A DNA stretch of 64,000 bases from Gordonia jacobaea (GCF_001186365.1 NZ_LDTZ01000022.1:115017-179016); one strand, 5' to 3'. Positions 19,140 through 28,424 are shown, numbered from the stretch's first letter. Translations and numbers: made by a program. The notes: generated by a model not told the origin, from the sequence alone.

Positions 19140-20222
19140 ATGAGTAATTCCGTGCGTAGCGGCGGCGGACTCGATCGTCGCGCATTTCTTCGGTACTCGC
19201 TCCTTGCGGGCGGTGCTGCGGGTGCACTGGGCGTGTCCGGGGCGCTCGCGGCCTGTAGCAGTGGCAGCAGTTCGTCCGGCGGGGCGTCGTCGGACAATCC
19301 CAAGGTGCAGCTCTCATGGCAGAAGAACATCGAATTCGCCGGGGAATACTGGGCTTTGGAGAAGGGCTACTACAAGGCGGGCGGTCTCGGAACGCCCGAG
19401 CTGATCACCGGTGGTGGCGCCGGTACCGGTGTCGAGACCGGCCTGACATCGAACAAGGTGTGGATCGGTACCACCGCACCGCAGCTCACCGCGCCGGTGA
19501 TCCTGCAGGGCGCCAAACTGATGACCGTCGCGGCCACCTACCAGAAGAATCCGTTCTGCATCGTGTCGTCGGCCGAAAAGCCGATCAAGACACCACAGGA
19601 CATGGCGGGCAAGAAGATCGGCGTACAGGCATCCAACGAGAATGTGTTCAAGGCACTGCTCACCGCCAACGGGATGAAAGAGTCCGACGTCCAGAAGATC
19701 TCGGTGCAATACGACCCGACGCCACTCACCAAGGGCGAGGTCGACGGCTGGGTCGCCTACGTGACCAACGAGCCGATCACGTTGGCCGAAAGCGGTTTTG
19801 CCAACACCAACTTCCTCTTCGCCGACTTCGGACTCCCGCTGGTCGCCGAAACACTCGTGGTGAAGCAGGAGACCATCGACAACGAGCGCGACAAACTCAA
19901 GGCGTTCCTCAAGGCCGAGGTGCAGGGCTGGAACGACGCCGTCGCCGATCCCGCGGGTTCGGCGAAGCTCGCCGTCGAGAAGTACGGCAAGGATCTCAAG
20001 CTCAACCTCGATGAGCAGACCAAGGAAGCGACGGCCCAGAACACGCTCGTCGTGTCGGAGGACACGAAGAAGAACGGTCTGCTGACCATGACCGACGCCC
20101 TGATCGCACAGAACATCGAGGCACTCGGCAAGGCGGGCTACACCCTCAAGCCCGAGCAAATCTTCGACATGTCGCTGATCAACGAGGTTTTCAAGGAGAA
20201 CCCGGACCTGATCAAGGCCTGA
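19140..20222 (+). CDS. ABC transporter substrate-binding lipoprotein (NMT1/THI5-like)
   Basis: 360 residues. The N-terminus combines a Tat-type pair (DRRAFLRYSLL) with a lipobox (ALAAC), so export is probably folded and lipid-anchored. The mature domain begins VQLSWQKNIEFAGEYWALEKGYY, resembling thiamine-precursor and sulfonate-binding proteins. GAAAGGA precedes the ATG. The substrate is not determined: hydroxymethylpyrimidine-like, aromatic and sulfonate ligands all occur in this fold. A thiamine riboswitch is not apparent upstream of the operon. Confidence 0.88.
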   Translation: MSNSVRSGGGLDRRAFLRYSLLAGGAAGALGVSGALAACSSGSSSSGGASSDNPKVQLSWQKNIEFAGEYWALEKGYYKAGGLGTPELITGGGAGTGVETGLTSNKVWIGTTAPQLTAPVILQGAKLMTVAATYQKNPFCIVSSAEKPIKTPQDMAGKKIGVQASNENVFKALLTANGMKESDVQKISVQYDPTPLTKGEVDGWVAYVTNEPITLAESGFANTNFLFADFGLPLVAETLVVKQETIDNERDKLKAFLKAEVQGWNDAVADPAGSAKLAVEKYGKDLKLNLDEQTKEATAQNTLVVSEDTKKNGLLTMTDALIAQNIEALGKAGYTLKPEQIFDMSLINEVFKENPDLIKA

Positions 20223-20243
20223 TCTCCTTCACGACACACCCGC

Positions 20244-20276
20244 GGGGCGGCGAGCGCGCGACGCGTTCGCCGCCCC
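20244..20276. terminator. Hairpin between convergent ABC operon and reductase gene
   Basis: GGGGCGGCGA (20244-20253) pairs with TCGCCGCCCC (20267-20276), a perfect 10-bp stem with a 13-nt loop. It lies between two convergent stop codons and can serve both strands. Confidence 0.65.
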
Positions 20277-20293
20277 TGTGGGTACGAGGACCG

Positions 20294-21475
20294 TCAGGAT
20301 CGCGCGGCGGTGAGCTCCGCCGACAGTGCTCGACGCAGCTTGGCGATCCGTCCCGGAGCGTCGACGGCCACCGCTCCGAGCAGCCGGTCGCCGTCGGAGT
20401 AGAGCACGACGCCGTCGTCCAGGCTCTCGGTGACCGTGCCCGACGGGTCGACCTCGGTGGCGCCGACGATCTGAATGCGGTGACCGTGCCACGACGACCA
20501 GGCGAACGGCACCCCTGCATATGTCTGTTGCGCGCCAACCGCATTCGCGCCCGCGACGAATCCCTGTGCGGTGGCAGAGGTCCAGTGCCCGCCGGCAGCG
20601 CCGTCGACCGAAGCGACATCGCCCGCCGCCCACACCGCGGGCACGCTGGTCGCCATCGTCGAATCGCAGATCACTGCACCCGACGTGGGATCGAGTTCGA
20701 CGCTGCTCGCCGCGAGCCAGTCGGTGGCAGGCGTGGAGCCAATGCCGACCACGACGGCGTCGACCGGGACGTCGCGTCCGCAGGATGTGCGGATCGAGTC
20801 GATCCCGTTGTCGCGCGACGAGATACCTGCCAGACCGGAGTCGGACAGGAGTGTCACGCCGGCGTCCTCGTGCAGTGTTGCGAGCATGCGTCCGGCGAGC
20901 GGGCCGACGCTACGGGCGAGCGGGAACGACGACGTTCCGATCAGGGTGACGTCGATACCTCGCGCGGCAGCGGCCGATGCGATCTCCGAACCGATGAAGC
21001 CGGCACCGAACACGGCCAGACGTGTTGCGTCGCGGAGTGTTTCGCGGATTGTGACCGCGTCATCGAAGTGACGGAGCGTGTGGACGTTGTCGAATCCGTC
21101 GAGTCTGCCGATCGTGCGGGCACGATGCCCGGTGGCGAGTACGAGCGCGTGGTAGTCGATTGGGCCCGCGTCGGTGAGCAGTTTCCGGCGCGTGACGTCG
21201 ATTCCCGTTGCCGTGGTGGACATTCGCAGGTCTATGTCGAGTGCTTCCCAACTCTCTGCCCGTCGCAGGGTGGGCAGTTCGGGTTGCTTGTCGGCGTCGA
21301 GCAATGCTTTGGACAACGGCGGGCGGTCGTAGGGGAGGTGCGGTTCGTCGCCGATCATGACGATGGCGCCGGTCCACCCTTCGGCGCGGGCGCCCTCGGC
21401 GGCGCGTACCCCCGACAAGGACGCACCGACGATGACGAGCGGAAGAGTGTCAGATGACATGAGTGGTGCGGACAC
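20294..21475 (-). CDS. FAD-dependent ferredoxin/rubredoxin reductase
   Basis: 393 residues. The FAD-binding Rossmann motif at the N-terminus reads VIVGASLSGVRAAEGAR, and the family-typical LPYDRPPLSKALL follows. The NAD(P)H-binding motif is VFGAGFIGSEIASAAAARG, and the second FAD motif is PAVWAAGDVAS. It should transfer electrons from NAD(P)H to a small iron-sulfur protein. GTG start with GAGGTG upstream; ATG at 21460 is an alternative. It lies 8 nt after the ferredoxin gene, so the two form an operon. Its position beside a PucR regulator and alkB suggests it feeds the rubredoxin domain of the hydroxylase, directly or through the ferredoxin. Confidence 0.9.
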   Translation of the reverse strand: MSAPLMSSDTLPLVIVGASLSGVRAAEGARAEGWTGAIVMIGDEPHLPYDRPPLSKALLDADKQPELPTLRRAESWEALDIDLRMSTTATGIDVTRRKLLTDAGPIDYHALVLATGHRARTIGRLDGFDNVHTLRHFDDAVTIRETLRDATRLAVFGAGFIGSEIASAAAARGIDVTLIGTSSFPLARSVGPLAGRMLATLHEDAGVTLLSDSGLAGISSRDNGIDSIRTSCGRDVPVDAVVVGIGSTPATDWLAASSVELDPTSGAVICDSTMATSVPAVWAAGDVASVDGAAGGHWTSATAQGFVAGANAVGAQQTYAGVPFAWSSWHGHRIQIVGATEVDPSGTVTESLDDGVVLYSDGDRLLGAVAVDAPGRIAKLRRALSAELTAARS

Positions 21476-21483
21476 GGCGCACC

Positions 21484-21678
21484 TCAGTCGAGCATCCGCA
21501 GGGCGGATACCGGGCAGGAGTCGACGGCCGCCCGCACGTAGGTCTTGTCGCTGTCAGGGACGTCGGATGTCGCTACCTCGACGATGCCGTCGTCGCCGAT
21601 CTGGAAGTACTCGTTGGCCTGTGTTTCGCACATGCCGATGCCCTCGCAGGTGGGGCGGTCGACCTGGATGTGACTCAT
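21484..21678 (-). CDS. 3Fe-4S type ferredoxin
   Basis: 64 residues. Cysteines C11, C17 and C55 (CEGIGMC near the N-terminus and CPVSAL near the C-terminus) are three cluster ligands. The usual fourth position is not Cys, which marks the single [3Fe-4S] ferredoxins that serve cytochrome P450s in actinobacteria. GGAGAG precedes the ATG. It is first gene of a two-gene operon with the reductase. No P450 gene is in the window, so its acceptor is either the AlkB-rubredoxin nearby or a distant P450. Confidence 0.92.
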   Translation of the reverse strand: MSHIQVDRPTCEGIGMCETQANEYFQIGDDGIVEVATSDVPDSDKTYVRAAVDSCPVSALRMLD

Positions 21679-21780
21679 GATTCTCTCCTTCGATAGCGGG
21701 CTGGTGAACGACTATCTGTTGTCATCTTGACCGGGAGATGCGTCGCAAACATTGGTCCTAGCACCCAATCTGACGCTATC

Positions 21781-21800
21781 GACTGTGCAATCACACAGTC
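21781..21800. promoter_or_regulatory. Inverted-repeat operator between ferredoxin and PucR genes
   Basis: GACTGTG and CACAGTC are perfect 7-bp arms around a 6-nt centre. The core CTGTGC(A)ATCACACA recurs with one difference at 24546-24560 upstream of alkB. It sits 17 bp before the PucR start and about 100 bp before the ferredoxin start, so it could control both directions. Confidence 0.6.
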
Positions 21801-21817
21801 TCTGGCAGTTTGGGGTG

Positions 21818-23014
21818 ATGACCGAGATCGCCGACTGGCTGGAGATGTTCGTCGCCGACCAGCAGAGCCCGACTGCGCTCGACGACTGGGTGTCGACCAC
21901 CGTCGATGCGATCATCGCCGGTGTCGATCTGCCCGCCGACATTCGACCGGTGCTCGTTGCCGCGGTCGAGGAGCACTGGCTCGCGTTCCTCGGCGGCGTG
22001 ACCGTCGACGCGGACGGGGCAACCGAACTCGTACCGGCAGCGGGAGACCTGTCGATCCAGATCGCGCGGCACCACCTCGGACTGCCGGTGCTGTTGAAGG
22101 TCTATCAGAGCGCGCAGGAGGCGTCGTGGGATTTCGCCGTCGACGTTGTCGGGCATGCGCCACAAGATCTCGATCACGAGTCGCTCCTCGTGTGGTTCTG
22201 GACCAAGGCCAACCGCTGGTTCGCCACCTCGGTCGAACTCTCCGTCGCGTTGTATCAGGACGAAGTGGAGCGGATTCGACGACGCGGCGATGCGCGACGC
22301 TACGAGTTGGTCGCCGATGTCCTCGATGGGAAAAGCGTTGGCTCGACAGAACTCTCGGCGGAGCTGGGCGGCCATCCGATCGCCGGCGTCACACAGGTCG
22401 CGGTCATCGCGCACGCGATGGACGCCGACTCCATCGAGCGGCTCGAACCGCCACTCGTCCGCCTCGCGTCGTCGATTCCCGGAGCACGGCTGGCAGTTGT
22501 GCGGCCGGGAGGCCGCGAACTGTGGGGATGGCTGGCGCTGAATGTGGCACCAAGCACTGCGGCCCAGTGGGATTCGCGTGGCGTCGATCCCGCACAGATT
22601 CGCTTTGCGATCGGAGAGGCAGCCGAGGGTATCGAGGGATTCGTCCGTTCGCATCGCGATGCTCGTGCGGCGCAACGTGTCGCGCTGTCGCCGCGTCGAA
22701 AAATCGCGCTGACCGTGTACGAGGACGTCGCCGCGCTGACTCTCCTGACCGGAGATCCCGACGCCGCAGCGCGTTTCGCGCGTGCGGTGCTGCGTGGACT
22801 CGCCGGACCGGAACTCGACGAACTGCGCGGCACCGTTCGCTACGTGTTGACCACCGCTGACAGTGCAGACCAGGTCGCGACATCACTTGGTATCCACAAG
22901 AACACGGTGCGCTACCGGATACAGCAAGCAGAACGCCTGCTCGGGCATCCCATTCGGGAGCGAGCAGGCGATCTGGTGTTGGCGCTGGACTACTTCGACG
23001 CCTTCCTCGGCTGA
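21818..23014 (+). CDS. PucR/CdaR-type transcriptional regulator
   Basis: 398 residues from the ATG at 21818; the longer ORF to 21752 would run through the operator. The N-terminal 150 residues are helical and of unknown sensing function. The middle is a degenerate GGDEF-like domain. The C-terminus is the PucR helix-turn-helix: TSLGIHKNTVRYRIQQAERL, then LALDYFDAF. These regulators usually respond to a small metabolite. It is divergent from ferredoxin-reductase and convergent with alkB, with a 17-bp gap. A shared motif upstream of both arms suggests it controls all of them. Confidence 0.87.
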   Translation: MTEIADWLEMFVADQQSPTALDDWVSTTVDAIIAGVDLPADIRPVLVAAVEEHWLAFLGGVTVDADGATELVPAAGDLSIQIARHHLGLPVLLKVYQSAQEASWDFAVDVVGHAPQDLDHESLLVWFWTKANRWFATSVELSVALYQDEVERIRRRGDARRYELVADVLDGKSVGSTELSAELGGHPIAGVTQVAVIAHAMDADSIERLEPPLVRLASSIPGARLAVVRPGGRELWGWLALNVAPSTAAQWDSRGVDPAQIRFAIGEAAEGIEGFVRSHRDARAAQRVALSPRRKIALTVYEDVAALTLLTGDPDAAARFARAVLRGLAGPELDELRGTVRYVLTTADSADQVATSLGIHKNTVRYRIQQAERLLGHPIRERAGDLVLALDYFDAFLG

Positions 23015-23031
23015 GGCGGGTCGCGGGGCGA

Positions 23032-24444
23032 CTACGCGCTGGTCTCCTTCAGGGGGATGAAGTCGACCTTCTCGCGCACACCGCAGTCCGGGCAGGTCCA
23101 GTCGTCGGGGATCTCCTTCCACGCGGTACCCGCGGCGAATCCCTCGAGTTCGTTGCCGACCGCGACCTCGTAGGTGTAGCCGCAGCCGGGGCAGCGGGCC
23201 GCGGCGATGTCGTCGTTGATCGCGCCGGGCGTCGCGTCGTCGAGACGCGACTCGTCGAGCGTCCTCTCGCTGGGGATGGGGAACCTGCGGGTGAGACGGT
23301 CGAGCTTTCCGGGAGCGACGTTGGCGAGTCGGACGTCGCCGTCGAAGTGTTCGACGACGCGGTGGTCCATGACCCTGCGCCAAAGGGGTGGGAACAGTGC
23401 GAGGACGATCATTCCGGCGTAACCGGTTGGTAGTGCGGGTGATTCGCGATAGTCGCGCAGTGTCTGGTAGCGGCGAGTGGGGTTCGCATGGTGATCGCTG
23501 TGTCGCTGCAGGTGGTACAGCAGTACGTTGGTCGCGATGTTGTTGGAGTTCCACGAATGCATGGGAAGCACGCGCTCGTAGCGTCCGGCTTTGGTCTGCT
23601 GCCGCAGCATGCCGTAGTGCTCGAGGTAGTTGACGATCTCGAGTAGCGAGAAGCCGACGACAGCCTGCAGCACGAGGTAGGGCAGAATCCCGACGCCGAG
23701 CCAGATGATCAGCGCGGCCCACAGCACGACGGTCATCAGCCAGGCGTTGAGTACGTCGTTGCCGATATGGAACGGGTGAGTGTCCCTGCGGCGGTATCGC
23801 TTTGCCTCGACCTGCCATGCGCTGCGGAGCGAGCCTGACACGGTGCGGAACCAGAACCGGTAGAAGCTCTCACCGAGTCGCGACGACGCAGGGTCTTCCG
23901 GAGTGGCGACCCGCACGTGATGTCCGCGGTTGTGCTCGATGTAGAAGTGGCCGTAAAAGCTCTGTGCCAGTGCGATCTTCGACAGCCAGCGCTCGTGGCT
24001 CTCCTTCTTGTGCCCGAGCTCATGCGCGGTGTTGATCCCGATGCCGCCGATGAAACCGAGTGTCACGGCGAGCCCGATGCGATTGATGATCGGCCAGTCC
24101 GCGGTGGCGATGAGATACATCGAGAGGATGAAGCCCGCGTACTGGATCGGCAGGAACGCGAAGGTGATGTAGCGGTAGTACTTGTCGTTCTCGAGTTCCT
24201 CGATCACGTCGTCGGGCGGGTTGGTCGGGTCGAAACCGGCGACGAAGTCGATCAGCGGGACCACGCCGAGCACGATGATCGGACCGACCCACAGGAAGAC
24301 ACCCCACCCGGTGAGTTCATAACCACCGATGGCGATGAATGCGAACGACGGGACGATCAGACCGATCAGCCACAGATAGCGCTTGCGATCACGCCACCTT
24401 GCGGTGCTTCCTTCGGCAACGGTGCCGGTGGCCTCGAGTGCCAT
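23032..24444 (-). CDS. alkB: Alkane 1-monooxygenase fused to rubredoxin
   Basis: 470 residues. The integral-membrane di-iron hydroxylase occupies about residues 20-400, with the histidine boxes HELGHK (141-146), EHNRGHH (170-176), LEHYGM (274-279) and LQRHSDHH (312-319). A short linker leads to a C-terminal rubredoxin with Cys418, Cys421, Cys451 and Cys454 (CPGCGY and CPDCG). AlkB oxidises n-alkanes at the terminal carbon using O2 and electrons from rubredoxin. The fusion supplies its own rubredoxin and is known in several actinobacteria. AGGAGG precedes the ATG at 24444; the longer ORF to 24531 is rejected. The HYG box ends in Met rather than the usual Leu. No separate rubredoxin gene is present. 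Confidence 0.96.
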   Translation of the reverse strand: MALEATGTVAEGSTARWRDRKRYLWLIGLIVPSFAFIAIGGYELTGWGVFLWVGPIIVLGVVPLIDFVAGFDPTNPPDDVIEELENDKYYRYITFAFLPIQYAGFILSMYLIATADWPIINRIGLAVTLGFIGGIGINTAHELGHKKESHERWLSKIALAQSFYGHFYIEHNRGHHVRVATPEDPASSRLGESFYRFWFRTVSGSLRSAWQVEAKRYRRRDTHPFHIGNDVLNAWLMTVVLWAALIIWLGVGILPYLVLQAVVGFSLLEIVNYLEHYGMLRQQTKAGRYERVLPMHSWNSNNIATNVLLYHLQRHSDHHANPTRRYQTLRDYRESPALPTGYAGMIVLALFPPLWRRVMDHRVVEHFDGDVRLANVAPGKLDRLTRRFPIPSERTLDESRLDDATPGAINDDIAAARCPGCGYTYEVAVGNELEGFAAGTAWKEIPDDWTCPDCGVREKVDFIPLKETSA

Positions 24445-24545
24445 GATGTACCTCCTGAACACGGGCTGTATTTCTGAACTGTTGTCAGAATCCACGCGTT
24501 CTGGATCACAATCACCGTGCTTTTCACCCAATGTGCGGCGTCACG

Positions 24546-24560
24546 CTGTGCGATCACACA
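24546..24560. promoter_or_regulatory. Candidate operator upstream of alkB
   Basis: CTGTGCGATCACACA matches the motif at 21783-21797 at 14 of 15 bases. It lies about 100 bp upstream of the alkB ATG and 1 bp beyond the LysR stop codon, so it belongs to the alkB promoter region. Confidence 0.6.
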
Positions 24561-24561
24561 A

Positions 24562-25482
24562 TCAGGTGGTGGACGCCAGCGCGACGTCGAGAAGCTCTCG
24601 CGCAGGTCCGCGCACGGTGATGTGCGAGGTCCACACGGCACGGAGTGGACGCACCATCGACAACCCGTCGACGTTGATGCGCACGAGGCGTCCGGCCGCG
24701 ATGTCGTCGGCGATCGACAGTCGCGACAACACCGTCACCCCGTTCGACGTCAACACCGATGACCGGATCGCGGTGACCGACCGCAGTTCGATGAGTGGGT
24801 CGGCGGCGACGAGTCCGAGTTCCGAGAGCGCCTTTTCGTAGGTGATCCGTGTTCCGGAGCCGGGTTCGCGCTGGATCAGCGGCGTCGACGCCAGTTCGTC
24901 TGCCGACACCGTGCCCGTGCGTGACCACCGATGGCCGGGAGCGGCGACCACGTACAGCTCGTCGGTGGCGACGAGCGCGGCGTCGAGGTCGGCTGTCTCG
25001 CCGGGACTTTCGACGAACCCGAGGTCGGCATCACCGGACCGCACAGTCTCGATGACCTCGGCGGAATTCATGGGGCGCACCGAGATTCGTGCTCCGGTAC
25101 GTGAGGTGAGCGTGGTGAGCCAGCCCGGTACCAAATACTCGGCGACGGTCATCGACGCCGCGACGACGAGCGTCGCGTGCCTGTTGCCGACCAGTGTGTC
25201 GACGCCTGCGACGAACTCGGCTGCCCGCTCGACGAGCGCGTTGGCCCACTCGAGGACCAGGCGACCGTTCTCGGTCGGTTCGACGCCCGCGGGGGAGCGT
25301 ACGAAGATTTCGACGCCGAGTTCGTGCTCGACGCCACGCACGCGCGAGCTGACGGCCTGCTGGCTGAGTCCAAGGCCGCGGGCGGCGGCGCCCATGCTGC
25401 CGAGTCTGCCGACCGCGACGACGACCTCCAGCGCTGTGATGTCGGGAAGGCGGCGTGCGGGCATGGCGATGACGTTAGGCAA
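24562..25482 (-). CDS. LysR-family transcriptional regulator
   Basis: 306 residues from a TTG at 25482, with an ATG at 25464 as alternative. The winged helix-turn-helix is LGLSQQAVSSRVRGVEHELG, followed by an effector-binding domain from about residue 95 (LVVAASMTVAEYLVPGWL). Oriented the same way as alkB, about 120 bp upstream of it, but with a separate promoter region between them. LysR proteins often regulate a divergent gene; here that is a small acidic protein. Its link to alkane metabolism is unproven. Confidence 0.88.
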   Translation of the reverse strand: MPNVIAMPARRLPDITALEVVVAVGRLGSMGAAARGLGLSQQAVSSRVRGVEHELGVEIFVRSPAGVEPTENGRLVLEWANALVERAAEFVAGVDTLVGNRHATLVVAASMTVAEYLVPGWLTTLTSRTGARISVRPMNSAEVIETVRSGDADLGFVESPGETADLDAALVATDELYVVAAPGHRWSRTGTVSADELASTPLIQREPGSGTRITYEKALSELGLVAADPLIELRSVTAIRSSVLTSNGVTVLSRLSIADDIAAGRLVRINVDGLSMVRPLRAVWTSHITVRGPARELLDVALASTT

Positions 25483-25592
25483 CGCCTCGTCTGGTCACAA
25501 GCATGATCTGTGGCCTTGTAGGGTGGTCACTGCGCGGCCTGCAGTGGGGTCGTGCGGTTCGTAGGATTCCCGACCACTGACGAGGGAGCGAG

Positions 25593-25781
25593 ATGTCGGA
25601 CTTCATCAAGAAGATCAAAGACGACGCGAAGGCCGTCGGTGCCGCCATCGACAACGAGCTGACCGTGCTCGAAGGCGTTCCCGGCTACGACCCGCTGGCC
25701 GACGACGATTCCGCGGGCGACGAGAGCGCCGGGGACGAGAGCGCGGCCGACACGCCTGAGGCTGAGCCGAAGAATTCCTAG
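25593..25781 (+). CDS. Small acidic protein of unknown function
   Basis: 62 residues, strongly acidic in the second half with DESAGDESAADTPEAE. The N-terminus is amphipathic (SDFIKKIKDDAKAVGAAIDN). No signal peptide or metal motif. GAGGGAG lies ahead of the ATG, and codon use fits the neighbours, which supports it as real. It is divergent from the LysR gene and convergent with the ABC operon. The family is not recognised. Confidence 0.6.
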   Translation: MSDFIKKIKDDAKAVGAAIDNELTVLEGVPGYDPLADDDSAGDESAGDESAADTPEAEPKNS

Positions 25782-25792
25782 GGTCTCGGACC

Positions 25793-27493
25793 TCACGCCA
25801 ACGCGGCGCTCGACTCTCGACGCCGCTGCGGGTCGGGGTACGGCACGGCGTCGAGCAGTGCGCGCGTGTACTCGTCGCGCGGCCGGGTCAGCACGTCTCG
25901 CGCAGACCCGTGTTCGACGACCCGCCCGTTGCGCAGCACGTACACGCGGTCGGACACCTGCTCGACGACGGCGAGGTCGTGGCTGATGAACAGCGCCGCG
26001 AAGCCCAGCTCGTGCTGTAGTTCTGCGAACAGTTCGAGCACGCGTGCCTGCACCGACACGTCGAGCGCGCTGGTCGGCTCGTCCGCGATGAGGAGCTTGG
26101 GCCGCACCGACAGCGCCCGCGCCAGCGCGACACGCTGACGCTGACCGCCGGAGAGTTCGTGCGGAAGTCGGTCGGCGAACGAGCGAGGCAGATGCACCGC
26201 GTCGAGCAACTCCTCGACGCGGGTCGATTGCTCTGCGCGCGTTCCGATGTGCTGGATGTCGAGCGGTTCGCGAATCGACTCGGCGACGGTGAAGCGCGGG
26301 TCGAGCGACGCCGTCGGGTCCTGCGGCACGAACGCGATGGTGTGGCGCAGCGAGCGCAACTGTGCGCGGTCGACGGCGTCGAGGTCGTGTCCGTCGACCA
26401 GGATCTTGCCACCACTGAGGTGGGTGAGCCCGCCGATAGACCGGCCGAGAGTCGTCTTCCCCGAGCCGGATTCGCCAACAACCCCGACAACCTCGCCGGG
26501 ATCGACGTGCAGCGAGACGTCGTCGAGTGCGACGACGGGCTTGCGTCCGAAACCACCGCGATGCGCCGCGGTGACATGCTCGACGGCCACGATGGGAACG
26601 GGTGCCCCAGTATCGGCAGCGTCGGCGGTGTCGGAATCTGATGCCGCCCCGGCACTCTCGTCGTCCGTGGAGTCGACGGTCGGCAGCTTCGGGACCGCGG
26701 CGAGAAGTTGACGGGTGTACGGCTGTGTTGGCCGAGCGAAGATGTCGAAGACCGTTCCGCGTTCGACGACCTCGCCGAGCTGGACGACGACGACGCGGTC
26801 GGCGATGTCGGCCACGACGCCGAGATTGTGTGTGATGAGTAGGATTCCGGCGTCGATCCTGCCGCGCAGACGCAGCAGCAGGTCGAGGATCTCACGTTGC
26901 ACCGAGACGTCGAGCGCCGTCGTCGGCTCGTCGGCGAGGAGTAGTGCCGGGTCGTTCGCGAGTGCGAGGGCGATCACCACGCGCTGCTTCTGACCGCCGG
27001 AGAGTTGGTGGGGGTAGTAGTCGACGCGCTGCTCGGGGTCGGGGATCTCGACGAGCGACAGCAGTTCGACGGCGCGGCGTCGAGCGTCGCGTCGTGAGAT
27101 CGATTGATGTGTCCGCAGCGCCTGGCGCAGTTGCCATCCCACGGTCTGGGCGGGGTTGAGTGCGGTCTGCGGCTCTTGGAAGATCATGGCGACACCGGTG
27201 CCGCGGATCGCGTTGAGGTCGCGTTCGGAGGCGTTCAACACCTCGACGCCGTCGACCTTGACCGAGCCGGTCGCGACCGCGTGCTCGGGGAGCAGGCCTA
27301 TCGCCGCGCGGGCGGTCATCGTCTTGCCGGAGCCGGATTCGCCTACCAGGGCGACGATCTCGCGCCGATTGACGCGCAGGCTGATGTCGGAGACGGCCGG
27401 ACGCGGGTAGTCGAAGGTGACTCGAAGGGAGTCGACCTCCAGTGCGGGTGTGGGATCGACTGCTGTGTGGTCGTTGTCTGCAGCGTTGGTCAT
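25793..27493 (-). CDS. Dual ATP-binding protein of oligopeptide-type ABC transporter (DppD-DppF fusion)
   Basis: 566 residues containing two complete ABC cassettes. First: Walker A GESGSGKT, signature LSGGQKQRVVIALAL, Walker B LLADEPTTALD. Second, from about residue 290: GESGSGKT, LSGGQRQRVALARAL, LIADEPTSALD. The linker is Asp/Ala-rich. The fusion supplies both ATPases for a Dpp/Opp importer. AGGAGG precedes the ATG. It is the last gene of a four-gene operon, 1 bp after the permease stop. Confidence 0.93.
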   Translation of the reverse strand: MTNAADNDHTAVDPTPALEVDSLRVTFDYPRPAVSDISLRVNRREIVALVGESGSGKTMTARAAIGLLPEHAVATGSVKVDGVEVLNASERDLNAIRGTGVAMIFQEPQTALNPAQTVGWQLRQALRTHQSISRRDARRRAVELLSLVEIPDPEQRVDYYPHQLSGGQKQRVVIALALANDPALLLADEPTTALDVSVQREILDLLLRLRGRIDAGILLITHNLGVVADIADRVVVVQLGEVVERGTVFDIFARPTQPYTRQLLAAVPKLPTVDSTDDESAGAASDSDTADAADTGAPVPIVAVEHVTAAHRGGFGRKPVVALDDVSLHVDPGEVVGVVGESGSGKTTLGRSIGGLTHLSGGKILVDGHDLDAVDRAQLRSLRHTIAFVPQDPTASLDPRFTVAESIREPLDIQHIGTRAEQSTRVEELLDAVHLPRSFADRLPHELSGGQRQRVALARALSVRPKLLIADEPTSALDVSVQARVLELFAELQHELGFAALFISHDLAVVEQVSDRVYVLRNGRVVEHGSARDVLTRPRDEYTRALLDAVPYPDPQRRRESSAALA

Positions 27494-27494
27494 C

Positions 27495-28424
27495 TCACTG
27501 CCTCCTGCTGCGCGAAATGGATTGGGAAATCAGGTAGAAACCGAGGACGAGTGCTGTGATCACGATGAGCGGCGCCACCGAGAACCACGGATTGGTCTCG
27601 AGGTAGCTGTTTCCCGACGACAGAATGCCGCCGAGGGACGGCGTCGGGGGAGTCACACCGATACCGAGGAAGCTCAGTGCCCCTTCGACGAAGACGGCGA
27701 GTGATAGCGACAGCGCGAACTGGACCCCGAGTGACTCGATCGAATTGGGCAGTACGTGGCGGCGTAGGACGTAGCTGTTGCGGGCGCCGCTCACACGCGC
27801 CGCCTCGACGTAGGGCAGTTCTCTGACGCGCAGTACCGATGTGCGGGCGAGTCGGCCGAAGATGGGAATCTCCGCGAGCACGATGACGATTCCGATTGTG
27901 GTTGCGCCAGGAGACAATACGGCGGTCAGGGCGATACCGAGGACGAGCGCGGGAAAGGCGAGGATGACGTCAAAGGTGCGCTGTGCGATGACATCCGAGA
28001 TCGGGTGGGAGACGGTGAGGACACCGATCGCGGTACCGAGAAGGGCGCCGATCGGTACCGCGATGAAGATGATCAGCAGATCCACCCGGATGCCGTAGAG
28101 CACCCGTGTCGCGACGTCGCGGTTGAGGTCGTCGGTGCCGAACCAGTGGTCGGCGCCGGGCGGCAACAGGTATGCGCCGTCGATCTGCTGGTCCGGTCCG
28201 TACGACGTCAGTAGCGGTGCGAGCAGGGCGAGCGCCGCGATGCCGAGCACCAGAACGCTTCCGACGAGGCCGCTCCCGGTGAGGAGACTGCGCCACAACG
28301 GCGTTCGGATTCGACGCCGCTCCTTGTCGGTGGGCGACTCCGGGATCAGACCCGGTTCGATATCTACGGCGGAGGCCCCGGTCGCGGACGTCGAGCCGGA
28401 CGAGGTGGTCAGTGAGGTCGACAT
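27495..28424 (-). CDS. ABC transporter permease, DppC type
   Basis: 309 residues. A 40-residue Ser/Thr-rich cytoplasmic N-terminus leads into six membrane segments. The DppC-specific N-terminal region contains LLTSYGPDQQIDG, PPGADHWFGTDDLNRD, and the coupling loop EAARVSGARNSYVLRRHVLPN. Start ATG overlaps the upstream permease stop by one base (TGATG). Partner of the DppB-like permease. Confidence 0.92.
   Translation of the reverse strand: MSTSLTTSSGSTSATGASAVDIEPGLIPESPTDKERRRIRTPLWRSLLTGSGLVGSVLVLGIAALALLAPLLTSYGPDQQIDGAYLLPPGADHWFGTDDLNRDVATRVLYGIRVDLLIIFIAVPIGALLGTAIGVLTVSHPISDVIAQRTFDVILAFPALVLGIALTAVLSPGATTIGIVIVLAEIPIFGRLARTSVLRVRELPYVEAARVSGARNSYVLRRHVLPNSIESLGVQFALSLSLAVFVEGALSFLGIGVTPPTPSLGGILSSGNSYLETNPWFSVAPLIVITALVLGFYLISQSISRSRRQ

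Noticed and set aside
16466..20222. Thiamine importer under TPP riboswitch control
   Set aside because: The binding protein resembles this class, but I could not see a THI-box in the 88 bp before the operon.
20294..21678. Cytochrome P450 electron-transfer operon
   Set aside because: The ferredoxin type fits, but no P450 gene is in the window; the nearby oxygenase is AlkB.
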